Positions 34,837-58,949 of a stretch of 64,000 nt of DNA are shown here, piece after piece. How positions within the stretch are numbered: position 1 is the stretch's first letter; every line of letters starts with the position of its first letter. The notes beneath the pieces are model-generated. The model did not search any database, was not told where the DNA came from, and saw nothing but the letters and a program-made list of their open reading frames with translations. Made by a program: the position numbers and the translations under genes. Origin of the DNA: Epinephelus fuscoguttatus (lineage: Eukaryota > Chordata > Actinopteri > Perciformes > Serranidae); the NCBI RefSeq assembly GCF_011397635.1, contig NC_064771.1:9487379-9551378 (forward strand), in the 5' to 3' direction.

Positions 34837-37266
34837 ATGGGATACATGACAGTAGAGGAGCACAGCTCCACCCTGCTCCACCTGAAGAGATCTCCGGGCA
34901 TTCGTTCTTGGTCTCTTCTTGTCGGTAAGTGTGTTTGCAAAAAATTATACTCAAATGATGAAACAAACATATTAACAAACTAAGCCATGCACTCCTCAAT
35001 ATCTTCGAACTCTGTAATTAAACCTCTAATAACAAGCCTCTCATTTTAATTGCAGGCATAGCATCTGTTGGGCTGGCAGCTGCATACTACAGCTCAGGTT
35101 CACAAATTGAATTTACCTAATCTTGTTATCAATTTGCAGCTTCTGATTTAATATAATTTTCCACATGTCTTACTGCAATTCATAACACCGTCTGTTTCTT
35201 TTATTTTATGTGCTGTGTGGATCTTGCAGACAGCATCTTGTGGAAGCTTTTCTACGTGACAGGCTGTCTGTTTGTCGCAATGCAGAACATGGACGAATGG
35301 GAGGAGGCTGTGTTTGACAAAACCAACAACCTGATTGAGCTCAAGACGTTTAGCTTGTATGCTTTGGTCCTGACGTTATGGAAGAAGGGGCAAGAGAAAG
35401 GTCAGTAACGCCACAGAGCGGGTTAGTAGTCCTCACTTGCTGTTTGGAGGTGCAGAATCTTAGATTTTAATTTTTTTGTCCTGTTCTCTCTCTTAGTTGT
35501 GTTGGATCTGACACAGCTGTGTGACATCTGCGTCCAGGAAGAGAAGGTCCGGTATTTGGGGAGAGGCTACGTGCTGATGCTGCGGCTGGCTGCAGGCTTC
35601 TCCTACCCCCTGACTCAGAGTGCTACACTGGGAGGACCCAGGTTTGTATTTTCTGGTGAACTACTCCAACACATGAAAGTCCTAATCCTTATTCACATCC
35701 ACCACCTCAGTCCTAAAATTGCATTTCCTGTTTGCTCTGCCTCTTTGAGCTAATTGTTTTACTGTTTTAGTTCACTCTCACAGCTCTCATTAGCCTTGTT
35801 TTTTTTCTTAGTCAAAAAGCTCACATAAACCCACTGTACACTACCTGCGCAACACCAAACAACAGACAAAGTAAGCAACTAGCTGGTGTACATAGTGGAG
35901 TATTTAGTAGCTAAAGAGCCAGATATTTTGCACAGGAGTTGGTGGACACAAGCTAAAAAGAGAGTGATTATTGAATTCAAATTCGTCAGGTGGCCAGAAA
36001 CACGAGTCAAAATGAATGCTAATGTTGATTCATGTCTGCTCTGTGTGTAATGCTTGCCAACTCGCTCACTATATCAGCTCATGTCATCATGACTCAGTTG
36101 TTAAAGGGTAAGTTAGGAATTTTCTCAACTTGGACCCTATTTTGCCATGTTTTTGTCTCTAAATGATTAATGGGAACAACAATTTTTGAAACTGGTCCAG
36201 TATTGAGTGAGAGGGCTGCAGATGGTGGCCCTGAAACAGGGTGCACAGTAACCACTTGGGGCATTTGTGCACCATCAACTTCCGTCCACTAAAAGTGCTT
36301 TTTTTGCCACTGACAGGCTCAGATTATTATTTCAAGTGTCATTACAACATTATGGAAAGGATCCCTACAGTGATCAACCTTTTTCTTCAAGAGTTAGATC
36401 CTTTTTGTTTAACCAGAAACAGAAATCACCATCGGTAAATCCACCAGACTCCATTTAAATAAGCAGTAATTTTTTTATCATCCTGAAAAAAACTTCATTT
36501 AAAGTCAACAGAAACAAATAAAACCCACAAAAACCATCTTGGTTCATCTTTCTTCTGTTCCAACAATAACCAGCTGTAGTTTGCTAGAAATAAGCCTTTA
36601 ATTCACCCATTTCAGTGTGAAAATATGCTGGCTGTATACACGATAAAATAACTGTTTATTTAAATGGAGTCTGGTGGGTTTGGCTATGTTGAACAAAAAG
36701 GAAATTACTCTTTAACATAAAGGTCTATCTCTGTCGGGATCCTTTCCATAATGTTGTCAGACACTTATAACAATCTGAGCCTGTCAATGGCAAAAATTGT
36801 TCATTCATTTGCTGCAGTAGTTACATTGCAGCCAATTTCGCAGCTGCAGCTGTCTTGCTCCAAAAATGTTCCCATTTGTCACATAGACACAAAAACATGG
36901 GGAAATATGACCCAGGTTAAAAATACCAAACTTACCATTTAAACCTAGATTTAAAATCTTCATATTGTTTGATTAATATATTATTTTTATATATCTGGAA
37001 GAACAAAGCCAAACAAATATGCTCTGTAGAACTAACACAAGAAAACACAGTAAGAGTGAGTAACCCCTGTTCTCCCTCTGTCCCGTATGTTACCCATTAG
37101 TGATGTGGAGGCCGTGGCTGCATTGCTGAAGCGCTTCCTGGGGCTGGAGGAGCTGCAGCGACGCAGGCAGCGGGAGGAAGAGGCAGAATATGGAGGAGAC
37201 GAGGAAGAGGAAGAAGATTCTTTGGACAACAGCAGTGATTCGGAAAATGAAGCAGGCAAACTCTGA
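34837..37266 (+). CDS. cybc1: Cytochrome b-245 chaperone 1 / EROS (203 aa)
   Basis: Five coding exons: 34837-34924, 35056-35097, 35230-35400, 35497-35641, 37101-37266 (612 nt, in phase). The ATG follows the acceptor directly and opens MGYMTVEEHSS. The family signature LHLKRSPGIRSWSLLVG is followed by a first hydrophobic segment (to about residue 43) and a second within LWKLFYVTGCLFVAM. DEWEEAVFDK, KVRYLGRGYV, GFSYPLTQSA and SDVEAVAALLKRFL continue the family pattern. The C-terminus is acidic (EEEE run, DNSSDSENEAGKL) and longer than in mammals, which have about 187 residues. In mammals this ER protein is a chaperone for the gp91phox-p22phox heterodimer and so is needed for the phagocyte respiratory burst. 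Exon 2 is only 42 nt and uses a weak donor (GTTCAC). Intron 4 carries a TTAA element (36101-36942). Confidence 0.95.
36101..36942. mobile_element. TTAA inverted-repeat element in cybc1 intron 4
   Basis: TTAA at both edges (36101-36104 and 36939-36942). Ends read TTAAAGGGTAAGTTAGG and, in reverse complement, TTAAATGGTAAGTTTGG. Mirror landmarks continue inward (ccatgtttttgtctct/ccatgtttttgtgtct; acattatggaaaggatccc/gggatcctttccataatgt; accagactccatttaaat/atttaaatggagtctggt). 842 bp, non-coding. A second copy with a missing left end is at 58160-58741. Confidence 0.8.
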
Positions 37267-38147
37267 TCTCTCTGTGACTTGTAACCCTGCTGTTACTTTT
37301 GGTGGATTAATTAAGGGGCATTATGGCATTGCTACGGCATTACAGTGGGTGCAGCTTCAGTGATGCCCTTGCTACATGTTATAGTGTCAGCATGTGCATG
37401 AAACACCAGGGATATACAGTAGCCTCTTTCAGTTTCTCCTCACAGACTTCCTTGTATTTTTTGGATATGTCAGGTGGAGTTGTGGCAGCCTTGGGAAATT
37501 AAGTAAAATATTTTTTATTTTAATTTTCATGTGAACTGGGATTGAAAAGTCAACCGGTTAAATGTTTTGTCATGTAAATGTTTTGTAGTCTAATCAAAGT
37601 TTTCTCAAACAGTTCCAGGGAATATGACGATAAGAGTCTTTCATCTCTCTGTAAATGATTATCATGACCTTTTGATCTAATTACTATTTGGGAATACACT
37701 CCAGATTACAGATTTACTGTGCCTTCCTACTGAACTTAATAAGTGTTTGTGTGTAAGTCAATGGAAAGTGCTTTTCCCACAGTTTTCAGGGCCACCCAGT
37801 TGATAATCACCTTTTGCATGTTTATTCATACTCAGTCTGCAATCTGGAGGAACGCATCTGCAAACTGTAATCAGGCATGAGTGATTTTCACGGCTCAATT
37901 AAGAGTTAATTATATGTGAAATGCTTCGGCTTCTTCTTGTTCTGTCTTTTAACATTTGTATTTTTGTGTGAACCAAAGACTGAATCTCAGGCAAACACTT
38001 TGGTCCTCTGGACACACTGTTTTTTTTTTTTTTTTTTTTGTTTTGTTTTTTCTGAAAAGTGAATGAAATCATGGTGGTTAACTGGCTGATGGTGACTGTG
38101 TTCTGCTTTGCTTGAAAGAAAATGAGAAGATTTCTTTGTTGGTTGAT

Positions 38148-38153
38148 TTTATT
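38148..38153 (-). terminator. Polyadenylation signal of hexd
   Basis: Minus-strand AATAAA (agacaataaaatcaacc) about 240 bases past the hexd stop at 38393-38395. It lies within about 900 bases of the cybc1 stop on the other strand; no clear plus-strand AATAAA was seen for cybc1, so the two 3' ends may overlap. Confidence 0.6.
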
Positions 38154-38392
38154 GTCTTTGTTTACTTTGATACATTTGGAGGAATTATATAAAATTATGT
38201 AAACCCAAAGCCTTCTTTTAATGTTATGTCCTTTCTTTGCTACAGTGAGTGCAATTTCCATACAAGAGTTGGCTCTTGGTTAAGTGCAAATTCACACATA
38301 AAATCACAGTTAAGTGCTGGTTGCAAAAAAAGTAAGAGACCAGTGTTAGCATTGATCAAAAAAGCGATTTGATTCTGAGCTGGCAGAATATT

Positions 38393-41300
38393 CTACGGTA
38401 CCATCTCATTCACACAGGCGCTGATCTCCTCTGTTATCCTCAGTAAAGGAGCCACTACAGGGCTGACGTGTTCCTCTATCCACTCCTGGGCTGTTGACTC
38501 TGGGTACAGACGCACCATCTCCTCTCTCACTGCTGCCACCTTCTCTTGTAACACTGTCAAATACCTGAGGAGACAAAATCAGAAGGGGTTCCTGTTAAAG
38601 GCTAAACAGAGTGTTTAAGAAATTTCAGGGAGGCAAAGCAGTGTGTAGAGAGTGTTGCTGTAATATAACAAATTATTCTCACGTTGATGCTTGGCTGTGA
38701 ATCTGCATGGTGATGAGCGGGGACACCATTTTCCTCTGTCGGTGGTAGGGGCTGAACCATCCTCTTACAAACCTACAGTACCTCAGGCATACAGTTATTC
38801 AGCTGTTAGTTATTTACAGGGTATAGAAATAAACATTTTGTCTGTGTCTGCAAAGGTTAAAGGAATAGTTGGACATTTTGGGAAATATACTTATTCGCAT
38901 TCTTGCTCAGAGTTAGATGATAAGATTGATAATACGCTCATGTCTGTACTCTAAATATGAAGCTACAGCCAGCAGCCGATTAGCTTAGCCTAGCACAAAG
39001 AGGACGAGGGCTAACAGCTGGCCTGGCTCTTCCAAAAGCTCTAAAGCTCAGCAGTTAATACATGATTTCTCGTTTCTTTTTGACAACTTTATGGAGGGTT
39101 ATGTGTTGGACTATTTCTTAGTCCCATATAGGGCTGCAATGGTTTTTATTATCAGTCAAGATGACCCTTTAAGGAAAGAAAACGGACATTTTATTACTAT
39201 AACTGAAACTTGAACCCATTTTGTTAATGTAAGTGTGTAAAAAGTCTCCCCTTTAAAAATAAATAAAATAAAGAGATTCTCCATCCAGTTGCATTTTTTT
39301 TTAATATCAAATGTACACGGTATGATAACCGCCAACTTCTTTTTTAATCACAGTATACAGTCTCCAGACACAGTCTCCAGCAGTATATCGCTGCAACCCT
39401 AGACCCGTATTGCAGGGATACTCAGCTTGCTTTGCTTGGGGTCCACTTTTCCAAAGTGACAGGGACCAGGGGCCAGTTGCAGCAGCCCCATCCATGTACA
39501 CAGGGCCGTTTCTAGGATTTTAGGGCATTTGGGGCTTCGCTTGGACCTCTGTTAAGGGGTGCAGGGGATCCTCCACTGGAGGATGCTTTGATGCACCTTA
39601 TGTATACTAAAAGCACAAAACCAACTACCAGTGTGACTCAATTTATTTTTATTGTGAATTAGACATGGTTGGGGGGCACCCAGCACCCTATGTTTGCCCA
39701 GAGGCCAGATTTGGCCTCTGGGCCGTAAGTTGAGTATCACTGCTGCACAGAGCGCTGCAGGGATGACATATTTTTTGGAGGCTACTCCACAAGTTAGCAT
39801 TGCCCTGATTTCTTCAGCCAAAGGTCGACGGGATTTCTCTATGTGATTACTGCAGAAAATAAGCTCTGTGGTAAAAAAACCCATTTATGATACTTACAGG
39901 ATTTGTTCAGCAAGATAAAATGAACACTACTTTTATGATATTTGATGCCTAACATTAGGCTATAAACGAACTATACTATGGTTGCATGACTTACCATCTC
40001 CCCACAACACAGCTATAAAGCCATGTTCGGTGTGATGATGTTCTGTAGTCTCTTTAAGCTTCTTGCAAGCAACTGTCTTTTTTAAGATGCATAAAAGCTT
40101 CAAAATGGGGTATTAACTGGTGAATTTTTTGGCGGACAAAATGTGAAAGTCTCTTAAACTTGTATCAGCCACAGACCTTATTTCAGGCATCTAACCCATT
40201 TACTCCAAGACATAGAAACTGAGAGTGCTAAAATGCACTGTCAGTTTCCTCCTGCTCCACTCTTTGAGGGCATGCTTGAGACTAGCTGTTTACTGTAGTT
40301 TTAAGTCTTAATGCTAAGCTAAGCTAACTAGCTGTTGGCTGTATCTTCGCATTTAATGTACAGACATGAGAGTGTTATTGATCTTCTCATCTAACTCTAA
40401 CTTGGCAAGAAAGGGAAAATTTCAAACCATTCTTTTAAAGGGCCAGTGTGTAATATTTGGCATGGTTTATTGTCAAATCTGAATCTGAATCTGAATATTC
40501 TACCCATTAATATATTTATAGAAGTGTATAATCGCTATAAAATAAAATTCGTTTGGTTTTCATAGCCTTATAATTATGATTTTATATATATATAGCAAGG
40601 GCCTTGCTTTAGAGAGGTCGCCATCTTGCGCCGCCATGTATGTACCGCAGCCTGAGCGGACAATCCAGCCAGCCAGAGAATCCGTTTCGCGTGTATAAAT
40701 AAACCAACGAAGACAGCAGGAGGAAGGAAGGAAGAAGGAGGAGGAAACAGCAGAGAGTGTTAGTAGTTCGTCGATAGAGAGTAGTGAAAAGTTTTTTTAG
40801 TTATAAAGTTTGCGAATGGACCACACTTACCACGCAACAGGAGAGAATGAACCCGAACCGTCATCTGCGAGGAGAAGAAGACGCAACTTCACTCCTTGTG
40901 ATGCACTCTCTGCAGCGCTTTTCCTCCTGGTGATATATCTCCCCAACGATGGTAGCAGTAGCACCGAATCCCATTCTGTGCATTCAGCCTCTCTTCTCGC
41001 CCGCTCAGCATCAAACACATGGAGTTCCTCATCTGTATGCTCCGGCTCAAACAGGTATGGCTCTGGATCTGTGTCCGCTACAAGAAACTCTTCAAAATCG
41101 TGTTCAAAGTCGTCCATTGCAGCTACTATAGTCCAGAGATATTGCTAGGCTAAATAAACAGCTGAGCTCTGTTTACTGGCTACGCTGTCAGTCAGTGTGC
41201 GGGCTGGAGATTGGTGGAGCAGAGAGGGGAGGGCTGCCCCACTGGGTACTGTAAACGAGTATGTGTGTATGAAGTGTGTGTGTTACGCTAGAAGAATCAG

Positions 41301-44300
41301 AGTTTGGGATGGAGTGGAGTGTTACCGGAGTTTTTGGAGTGCTCAAATAAACGGGCCTTTTTCCTGAACGCTACTCTGGTCTCCTGCTCGTGAGGGATTC
41401 ATTACAATATCATAACATGGTTTAGATTTCTAAATAAATATTCACCTCGTCACTAGATAGACCTACTCCTGAAAAACTTGTGTCCGCGCAAGGCTTTTTG
41501 TCCCTACGAGGCCACCGTCATTTACCCGATGGGAGGGGTGAGCGAGTGAGCCCTGCAATCTAGAATTTGACCACTGATGTCACTGTTTTCAACGGTTTTC
41601 AACCCATTTTACACACTGGCCCTTTAAGGTAAATGTGACATTGGAAATATGATCCTGTGATTGCTGCCCATAACTCACATGTTGTTTTCAAAAAATTGTA
41701 TGTCCTCTGAGTTCAACAGTGCGTTGAGCCCCACAGTTAACTCTGCCAGCCTCCTACCTGGGAACAGCGATTCACCTGCAGAGGTGCTAAAGACCACATG
41801 GAACAAAATCCTGTTAGCGTACTGATAGAAACTATGCAGTGACAGCGTAGATCATACAACACCGTCGGACCTTACCTCCCCATGGCCTCTACCTCTACCG
41901 AGGCGATACCCAGCCTCTCAGTTACTTTGCTCTGAGCCTCAGCACTGAACTGACCATGACTGAGTGTCTGGAGACAGGCTGCTAGTGATGGGAGGGCCAC
42001 ATGCATCAGCTCACACAGCACTGACAGGTGGTCATACCTAAAAGCATGAAAATCCAGGATTGTGGAAAAAGCTCTGTGTTCATTGCAAATGTAGCATCAC
42101 ATGATTTCTGGCTAATGAAGTCCTTCAGACTCTAACACATTCCAGTGTTGGAGCCACCAAAGGGCAGCTTTATTATAGACCCTATGCTCTTTATTAGCAC
42201 TGTCCTGATTTACATTCATGCACTGCACAGATCCACAAAAAGAATGTGAAAGAAAATTAGAAATTCCCCCAATACTTACCTTTGCCAGCCTGTGATGGCA
42301 ATGCCCTGCAGGTGTACACCAGCAGATATAGAAGCAGCCACCTTCAGCCATTGCACATGATTATCCACATGTCTCTGCGTGCTGGGCACACAGGTGTAAA
42401 CACTGGTGGAGCCTTTAAAGGAGCTGGCTGCCCACACATCTGACATGCCGGCACTGCAGTACTTCTCCAGCAGAGACACTGGACAACACAGTTAGAGATG
42501 TACATCACTACTAACAAAGCTCTGCACATGTTGCATACTATTTGGTGATGTATAAAAGCTTCATGTTCAAATACTAATTTCCACAGTATATGGGGCCTAC
42601 CTGTTGTGTCCACATTCAGATCAGGGGTGTAGTCCCACAGCATGGGCTGTACAAGTCCCACTAGTCCACTAGCTGTCACGTGGATAACAAAAAGAAAAGA
42701 CTCATAATGAAAAAGGTAAAATCAAGACACGTGGGAGTGCACACAAACCAAAAAAAAAAAAAAGATGGGATCTTAAGACCACCAGTGATCCTTGAGATGG
42801 TCCCAGCAAGTCTTCAACAAAAATAAGGGTAAGTTTAATTTTTATATTTGTTCTTTCTATACAAATAAATCCAATTTTGGATTCTTATTATTGTAGCTTT
42901 CTATTACTGTTTTTATCCACTCATTTACATTCAGGGGTGGAGAAGGTATATTGATCCTCTAAGGTTCTGTATGTGAGATTCAGAACATTAAAATAGCAGC
43001 AAATCACTATTTGCTATGTCAATATATAGTGGAGTAATACTGTCCTATGCAGAGAATGAAGTCATGCTACCTTTGTGAGTGTTGTAATCTGAGCCTCTGT
43101 ATTCTTGACATGGCAGATGGTGCAGCCGCTCGTGCATGTGAATCCCTGTGTGTGAAACCCCACTGGCTAGCTAACCGCCACCCCTCTGCACTGCACTCAT
43201 ACAGCCTTTACACACAGGTAATGCTGATAACAATGATGGCATTGACACAAAAGCTAACACCCACCCTCCACTTCCCCCACAGGTAAACACCGTTGACTCT
43301 GTCAGCACCGTTGCTTGTTGTTAGCACTATTTGTGCTATTAGCACCATTAGCTGCTAGCTGCTGGCTCTGCTGCATCCATGTTGAGAGTCGTGTGCAGAC
43401 AATCCCAGCTCAGATTTTAATCACAGATATGTTTCTAAAGCCACATACAGCAACTTTGAGTAAAAGTAGCAATACTGCACTGTAAAGATGCTACATGTAA
43501 AAGTACTGGACTGAAACTGGTACTGCAGGTAAAAATGCATAGATATTATTGGCAAGGTGTATTTTAAATATCAACAACAGGGGTGCTCAACGCAGAAAAA
43601 ATGGGAAGTGATACACTATTATATATTGTATTAGTGGATTAGTGGATTTAATGCTTAAGTAGCAATTTACTGTTAATAAGTTGGTAACGAATTTAACACC
43701 CTAATTTGAAATGTAACTAGTGACTATAGGGGTCAGAAAATATGTAGTGGAGCAAAAAGTATAAACTTTGAGTTGAGTACATATACAAAGCAGCATGAAA
43801 TAGAAATACTCAATTTCAGCTGGGTGATATATTCATATTGTGATATGAGACTAGATATCATCTTAGATTTTGGATTTGGATATTGTAATATAGGGAGTGT
43901 TGTCTTTTCCTGCTGCATTACAGTAAAGTGATGTAATTTTCTGACATCATCAGCCTGATTTGATGCAGCTGAGTAACTCTCCACTCTCTTTGAATTTCAA
44001 ATATCACCTGGTTTATTGGGAACCAATTGTATTTCTTCCTCACCTTTTAGTGTGTCCTGGCTCATGCCTCTCATCATATCATCCCACATTATGATGGTCA
44101 TGTGTGGCCACGCCTTCTTGACGGCCTGTGCCACCTTGGTCACATGACTCAGGAAAAGTTGCTCCACTGTATGTCCAGGTGAGGCCAACCACAGTTTGGA
44201 CTCCTCCCCCTCGCCAAGCATGTACACCTTGAGGAATTTAAGACGAGGACATGAAATGATGATACTATTTCTATCCTAACATTAGATAAAAGACTAATCC

Positions 44301-46432
44301 TTTACCTCATCTGCTCCAATGTGCAGTGTATTTAAGCCTGGGTGCAGCTCCACCACCTGCCTCAGCATCTCCATCACCAGCCTCACCCCTTCCTCTTTGT
44401 GGGGATTCAGGGTGCCCACACAGTGTGACACCTCTCTCAGGCTCCACATGGGTCGATGCTTCAACACAAACTGTAACAGAGAAGGGGTGGCCACGGATAA
44501 ACAACAAACACTATCTCAAAATTGGACATTTGTAGTCATTACAAACTGTTCTAAACAGGAGAGCAGCAGGGGTGGAGCCAAAAACTGTAAACATTAAGGG
44601 CTCCAATCTAGGGGGGTTGACAGTTGGCAATGCTTCAAATATGGATGTTGCTGCAAAGAAGCTACAAATTCTAAAACATGGATGCTTCACACACATCTTC
44701 AACCTGGCAGCACAGAAGATCTATACAATCAGCACAGTTTCAAGGTGGGCACCCAAGATTAGAGTCACCAATTCAGTATCTGACCAAATGTCACCCCTTC
44801 TATTCCTGAGATATGACGTTGAATAATGGCCAGAAAAGTGTTTTTGAAGAACATTATGATGTCACAGTGGACCTTTGACCTTTCGGATATAAAATGTCAT
44901 CACTTTGTTTTATTCTATGAGATATATGTTTAAAATTTTGTCATAATTAGGCATAAGTTCTTGAGTTACGATCAAAACATGTTTTGTGAGATCACAGTGA
45001 GCTTGATCTTTGACCACCAAGATCTAATCAGTTCATTTTTGAGTTCAAGTGAACGTTTGTGCCAAATTTGAGGAAATTCCCTCAAGGCCTTCTGAAAATT
45101 TTGCTTTTATAAGAATGAAACAGATGCAATGTCATGGTGACCTTTGACCACCAATATCTAATCAGCTCACTATTGAGTCCAAGTGGACATTTGTGCCAAA
45201 TTTGAGGAAATTCCCTCAAGGTGTTCTTGAGATATCACATTTATGAGAATGAAACAGACGCAAGGTCCCACTGACCTTGACCTTTGACCACCAAAATCTA
45301 ATCAGTTCATCCCTGAGTCTAAGCTAACATTTGTGCCAAATTTGAGAAAATTCCCTCAAGAAGGTCATGAGAATGGGACAGACGGTTTAGAGTTACCAAT
45401 TAACCTAACCTGCATGTCTTTCGACAGTGGGAGGAAGCCATAGTACCTGGAGAAAACCCATGCTGACACAAACCCTCTTGCTGTGAGGCCACAATGCTTT
45501 ACCACTGCACCACCATGCTGCTACATAATATAACATGATATACAATAATACATAATAAATAATAATACTATAACATTATAATCTGGGCTGCTCTAAGTCT
45601 AAGTCTAAAGTCTAAAGTCTCTAATAGCAAATCAAGGATCTCCAACAATGTTTGTCAAATGTGGTCTTCAATACTCTGACTTGAATGTAAGGGCCAACAG
45701 AAGAACATTTACTCAGTTATATTAGATTCCTTCAGCGAACAGCACAGATGCTGGGCTGGAGCCCCAGAAGCCACCCCCCGGTTATGCCCCTGGCGAGAAG
45801 GGATGTTTGCCTCACCTCCATGTGACCAAATGTCTGCACAAGTGGGATGACCTCCATGCCCTTTGATTTGGCAAATTCCTGCATATATAGTACCTCCTCT
45901 CGGCTGGAAACAGAGCACACAGTAAGCAGACAAAACTCATTTAACTTCCTGAACCAAAGCGTTTTATGGCACATTAAGTTTTATCTCTATCCTACACAGG
46001 AAGGATTATAATTTTATTACGAGATCTCTCAGCATGATGAGGCAGATAAAATAGTACATTCAATTCCAACCCAGCCCATAAATCAAGAATAGAACAGGCA
46101 GTGTCTGGTGTTTACATCCAAAATTGCACCTGTAAGCAGGCTGTACTGTGGCCTGCAGCAGCCTCAGCTCTCCCTCATAAGGAAACATATCCTCGTACTC
46201 CACCAGCAGGCCATCGACTCCCAGCTGAGAGAACAGCTCGATCAGCTGAGGATATGAAACACACACATTAGTGGACAGCAAATGTGATATTTAAACAGTG
46301 ACTGTGCGCTGCAGCAGATCACAGAGGAAGCTGCTGTGTGCTTACTTTGTGAAGGTATTCAACCCTTGGGGGGGCACCTTTCAGATCCAGGTGGACCAGT
46401 TTCTTTCCCTGAGGCCAAGGTGGACACTTCAT
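38393..46432 (-). CDS. hexd: Hexosaminidase D (480 aa)
   Basis: Eleven minus-strand coding exons: 46432-46346, 46245-46130, 45903-45816, 44470-44306, 44227-44044, 42672-42601, 42478-42280, 42037-41876, 41786-41679, 38772-38683, 38564-38393 (1443 nt, in phase; human HEXD is 486 aa). A glycoside hydrolase family 20 protein: [42 protein letters not shown] and the catalytic Asp-Glu pair in LHIGADE (Asp151, Glu152). Further landmarks are [32 protein letters not shown] and ITGWQRYDHL. It has no signal peptide, as expected for this nucleocytoplasmic beta-N-acetylhexosaminidase, which prefers GalNAc substrates and is distinct from lysosomal HEXA/HEXB. The acceptor at 41787 is chosen over the one at 41776 because only the former keeps frame. 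A non-coding first exon ends at about 46544 (donor GTGAGT), and the coding start lies just after the acceptor aacag. Introns hold many transposons. Confidence 0.95.
39129..39401. mobile_element. Small hAT-like element nested in E1
   Basis: Ends TAGGGCTGCAATGG and, in reverse complement, TAGGGTTGCAGCG. Flanks gtcccata (39121-39128) and gacccgta (39402-39409) agree at six of eight positions, a decayed 8-bp target duplication. 273 bp, non-coding. Confidence 0.65.
39413..39745. mobile_element. Inverted-end insert next to the hAT-like element
   Basis: Left end gcagggatactcagcttgc mirrors right end gtaagttgagtatcactgc. Includes ggccagatttggcctctgg. Non-coding, class unknown (hAT-like ends). Confidence 0.5.
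40435..41627. mobile_element. TTAA inverted-repeat element E2, abutting E1
   Basis: Left end TTAAAGGGCCAGTGTGTAA; right end in reverse complement TTAAAGGGCCAGTGTGTAA as well. TTAA borders 40435-40438 and 41624-41627; the left TTAA is the right TTAA of E1. It carries one open frame on the minus strand (40827-41117). Located in the same hexd intron. Confidence 0.8.
40827..41117 (-). pseudogene. Acidic N-terminal ORF fragment carried by E2
   Basis: 97 codons open from an [20 protein letters not shown], then [17 protein letters not shown] and a basic-acidic RARREAEC segment before composition changes. The PYLFEPE..(T/D)EEL pattern reminds me of transposon-associated fish proteins that carry a C-terminal cysteine-rich (P2X7-like) domain, but that domain is absent here. 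I cannot assign a function; it is probably a truncated transposon gene. Confidence 0.4.
42680..44040. other. hexd intron, repeat fragments
   Basis: 42960-43400 has the look of an inverted-repeat element (ctgtatgtgagattcagaac, agcagcaaatcac). 43800-43990 matches a familiar hAT-like fish repeat (gctgggtgatatattcatattgtgatatgag). No exon is missing between 44044 and 42672: the flanking exon phases fit directly. Confidence 0.45.
44810..45380. repeat. Three-unit tandem repeat in a hexd intron, related to 61990-62480
   Basis: A roughly 130-140 base unit recurs three times (about 44995, 45135, 45270): tgacctttgaccaccaa, atctaatcag, gtgccaaatttgaggaaattccctcaagg, gagaatgaaacagacgcaa. The preceding piece (aagaacattatgatgtcacagtgg) occurs on the opposite strand near 62330. 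No open frame. Confidence 0.65.
45385..45520 (-). mobile_element. tRNA-like fish repeat, inverted partial copy
   Basis: Reverse complement of the middle and 5' part of the element at 3240-3590: ttagagttaccaattaacc, gcatgtctttcgacagtggg, ccctcttgctgtgaggc, accaccatgctgc. Confidence 0.75.
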
Positions 46433-46543
46433 TCTGCCTGTTACAAACTGTACGCATGAGCAGCCTCATATTGACAACAGTATTTACAGGTGTGCATGTG
46501 TTTGTTTGTGAATGAACATTAGATCATTTGCTTTACTCACCAG

Positions 46544-47050
46544 GGCAGCAGAAACCAAACCAGGAGCAGAGATTGAACAACAGAGAGGACTGGCACTCTG
46601 GGAAGGATGCTGTTGTGAGGCAGGTCACTTTTCCTCTGCACAAGAAACGCTCCCAGCCCAGACGTTTCAATGTAAACACGCACTATAGGTAATCGATTAG
46701 TTTAGTCTCAGTGGGCAGAGCAATGGATGGAAGAATGCACGCTACATGCTGTAAGAGTTAAACGTTTGTGACACTACTGACAGACTGTCAAATACAGGAT
46801 AAGGATACGGCTATGTTTTAGGCTGTTTTCGTAGCTGTGCGTGGTAGAAGAGCTCAGTTGTACCTGGACGTGGTCCAATGAAAACGTTGCTTTCTCTTCC
46901 GGAGAGCCAATGGGTTGGCGGATACGCGTCCACCAGGAAGAGGAGAAGGATTCAGGTGGTGGTACAAGCTGTTGGCGGGTGTGCGGTATGGTCAGTGGCC
47001 GTGTATGACGGTGTTGTGTCAGTGCTACGCAGCACACGTTTTGAGTCAAA
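46544..47050. promoter_or_regulatory. Bidirectional hexd/ogfod3 promoter region
   Basis: The minus-strand non-coding exon of hexd (donor at 46543) and the plus-strand ATG of ogfod3 (47051) are about 500 bases apart. Two CCAAT boxes in plus orientation lie at about 46875 (gtccaatg) and 46906 (gccaatgg). No TATA box is evident. Start sites are inferred. Confidence 0.5.

Positions 47051-58949
<11,899 letters not shown>

Larger units (their letters stand above)
38857..40438. mobile_element. TTAA inverted-repeat element E1 in a hexd intron, with nested inserts
   Basis: Left end TTAAAGGAATAGTTGGAC with tcttgctcagagttagatga, ctcatgtctgtac, aatatgaagctacagcc. The right end is its mirror (ggctgtatcttcgcatt, gtacagacatgagag, ctcatctaactctaacttggcaag, accattcttttaa). 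TTAA borders at 38857-38860 and 40435-40438. Non-coding. Nested inside are a hAT-like element (39129-39401) and another inverted-end insert (about 39413-39745). Confidence 0.75.

Noticed and set aside
35499-35753. A stand-alone 84-aa gene
   Set aside because: It is cybc1 exon 4 (35497-35641) read into its intron.
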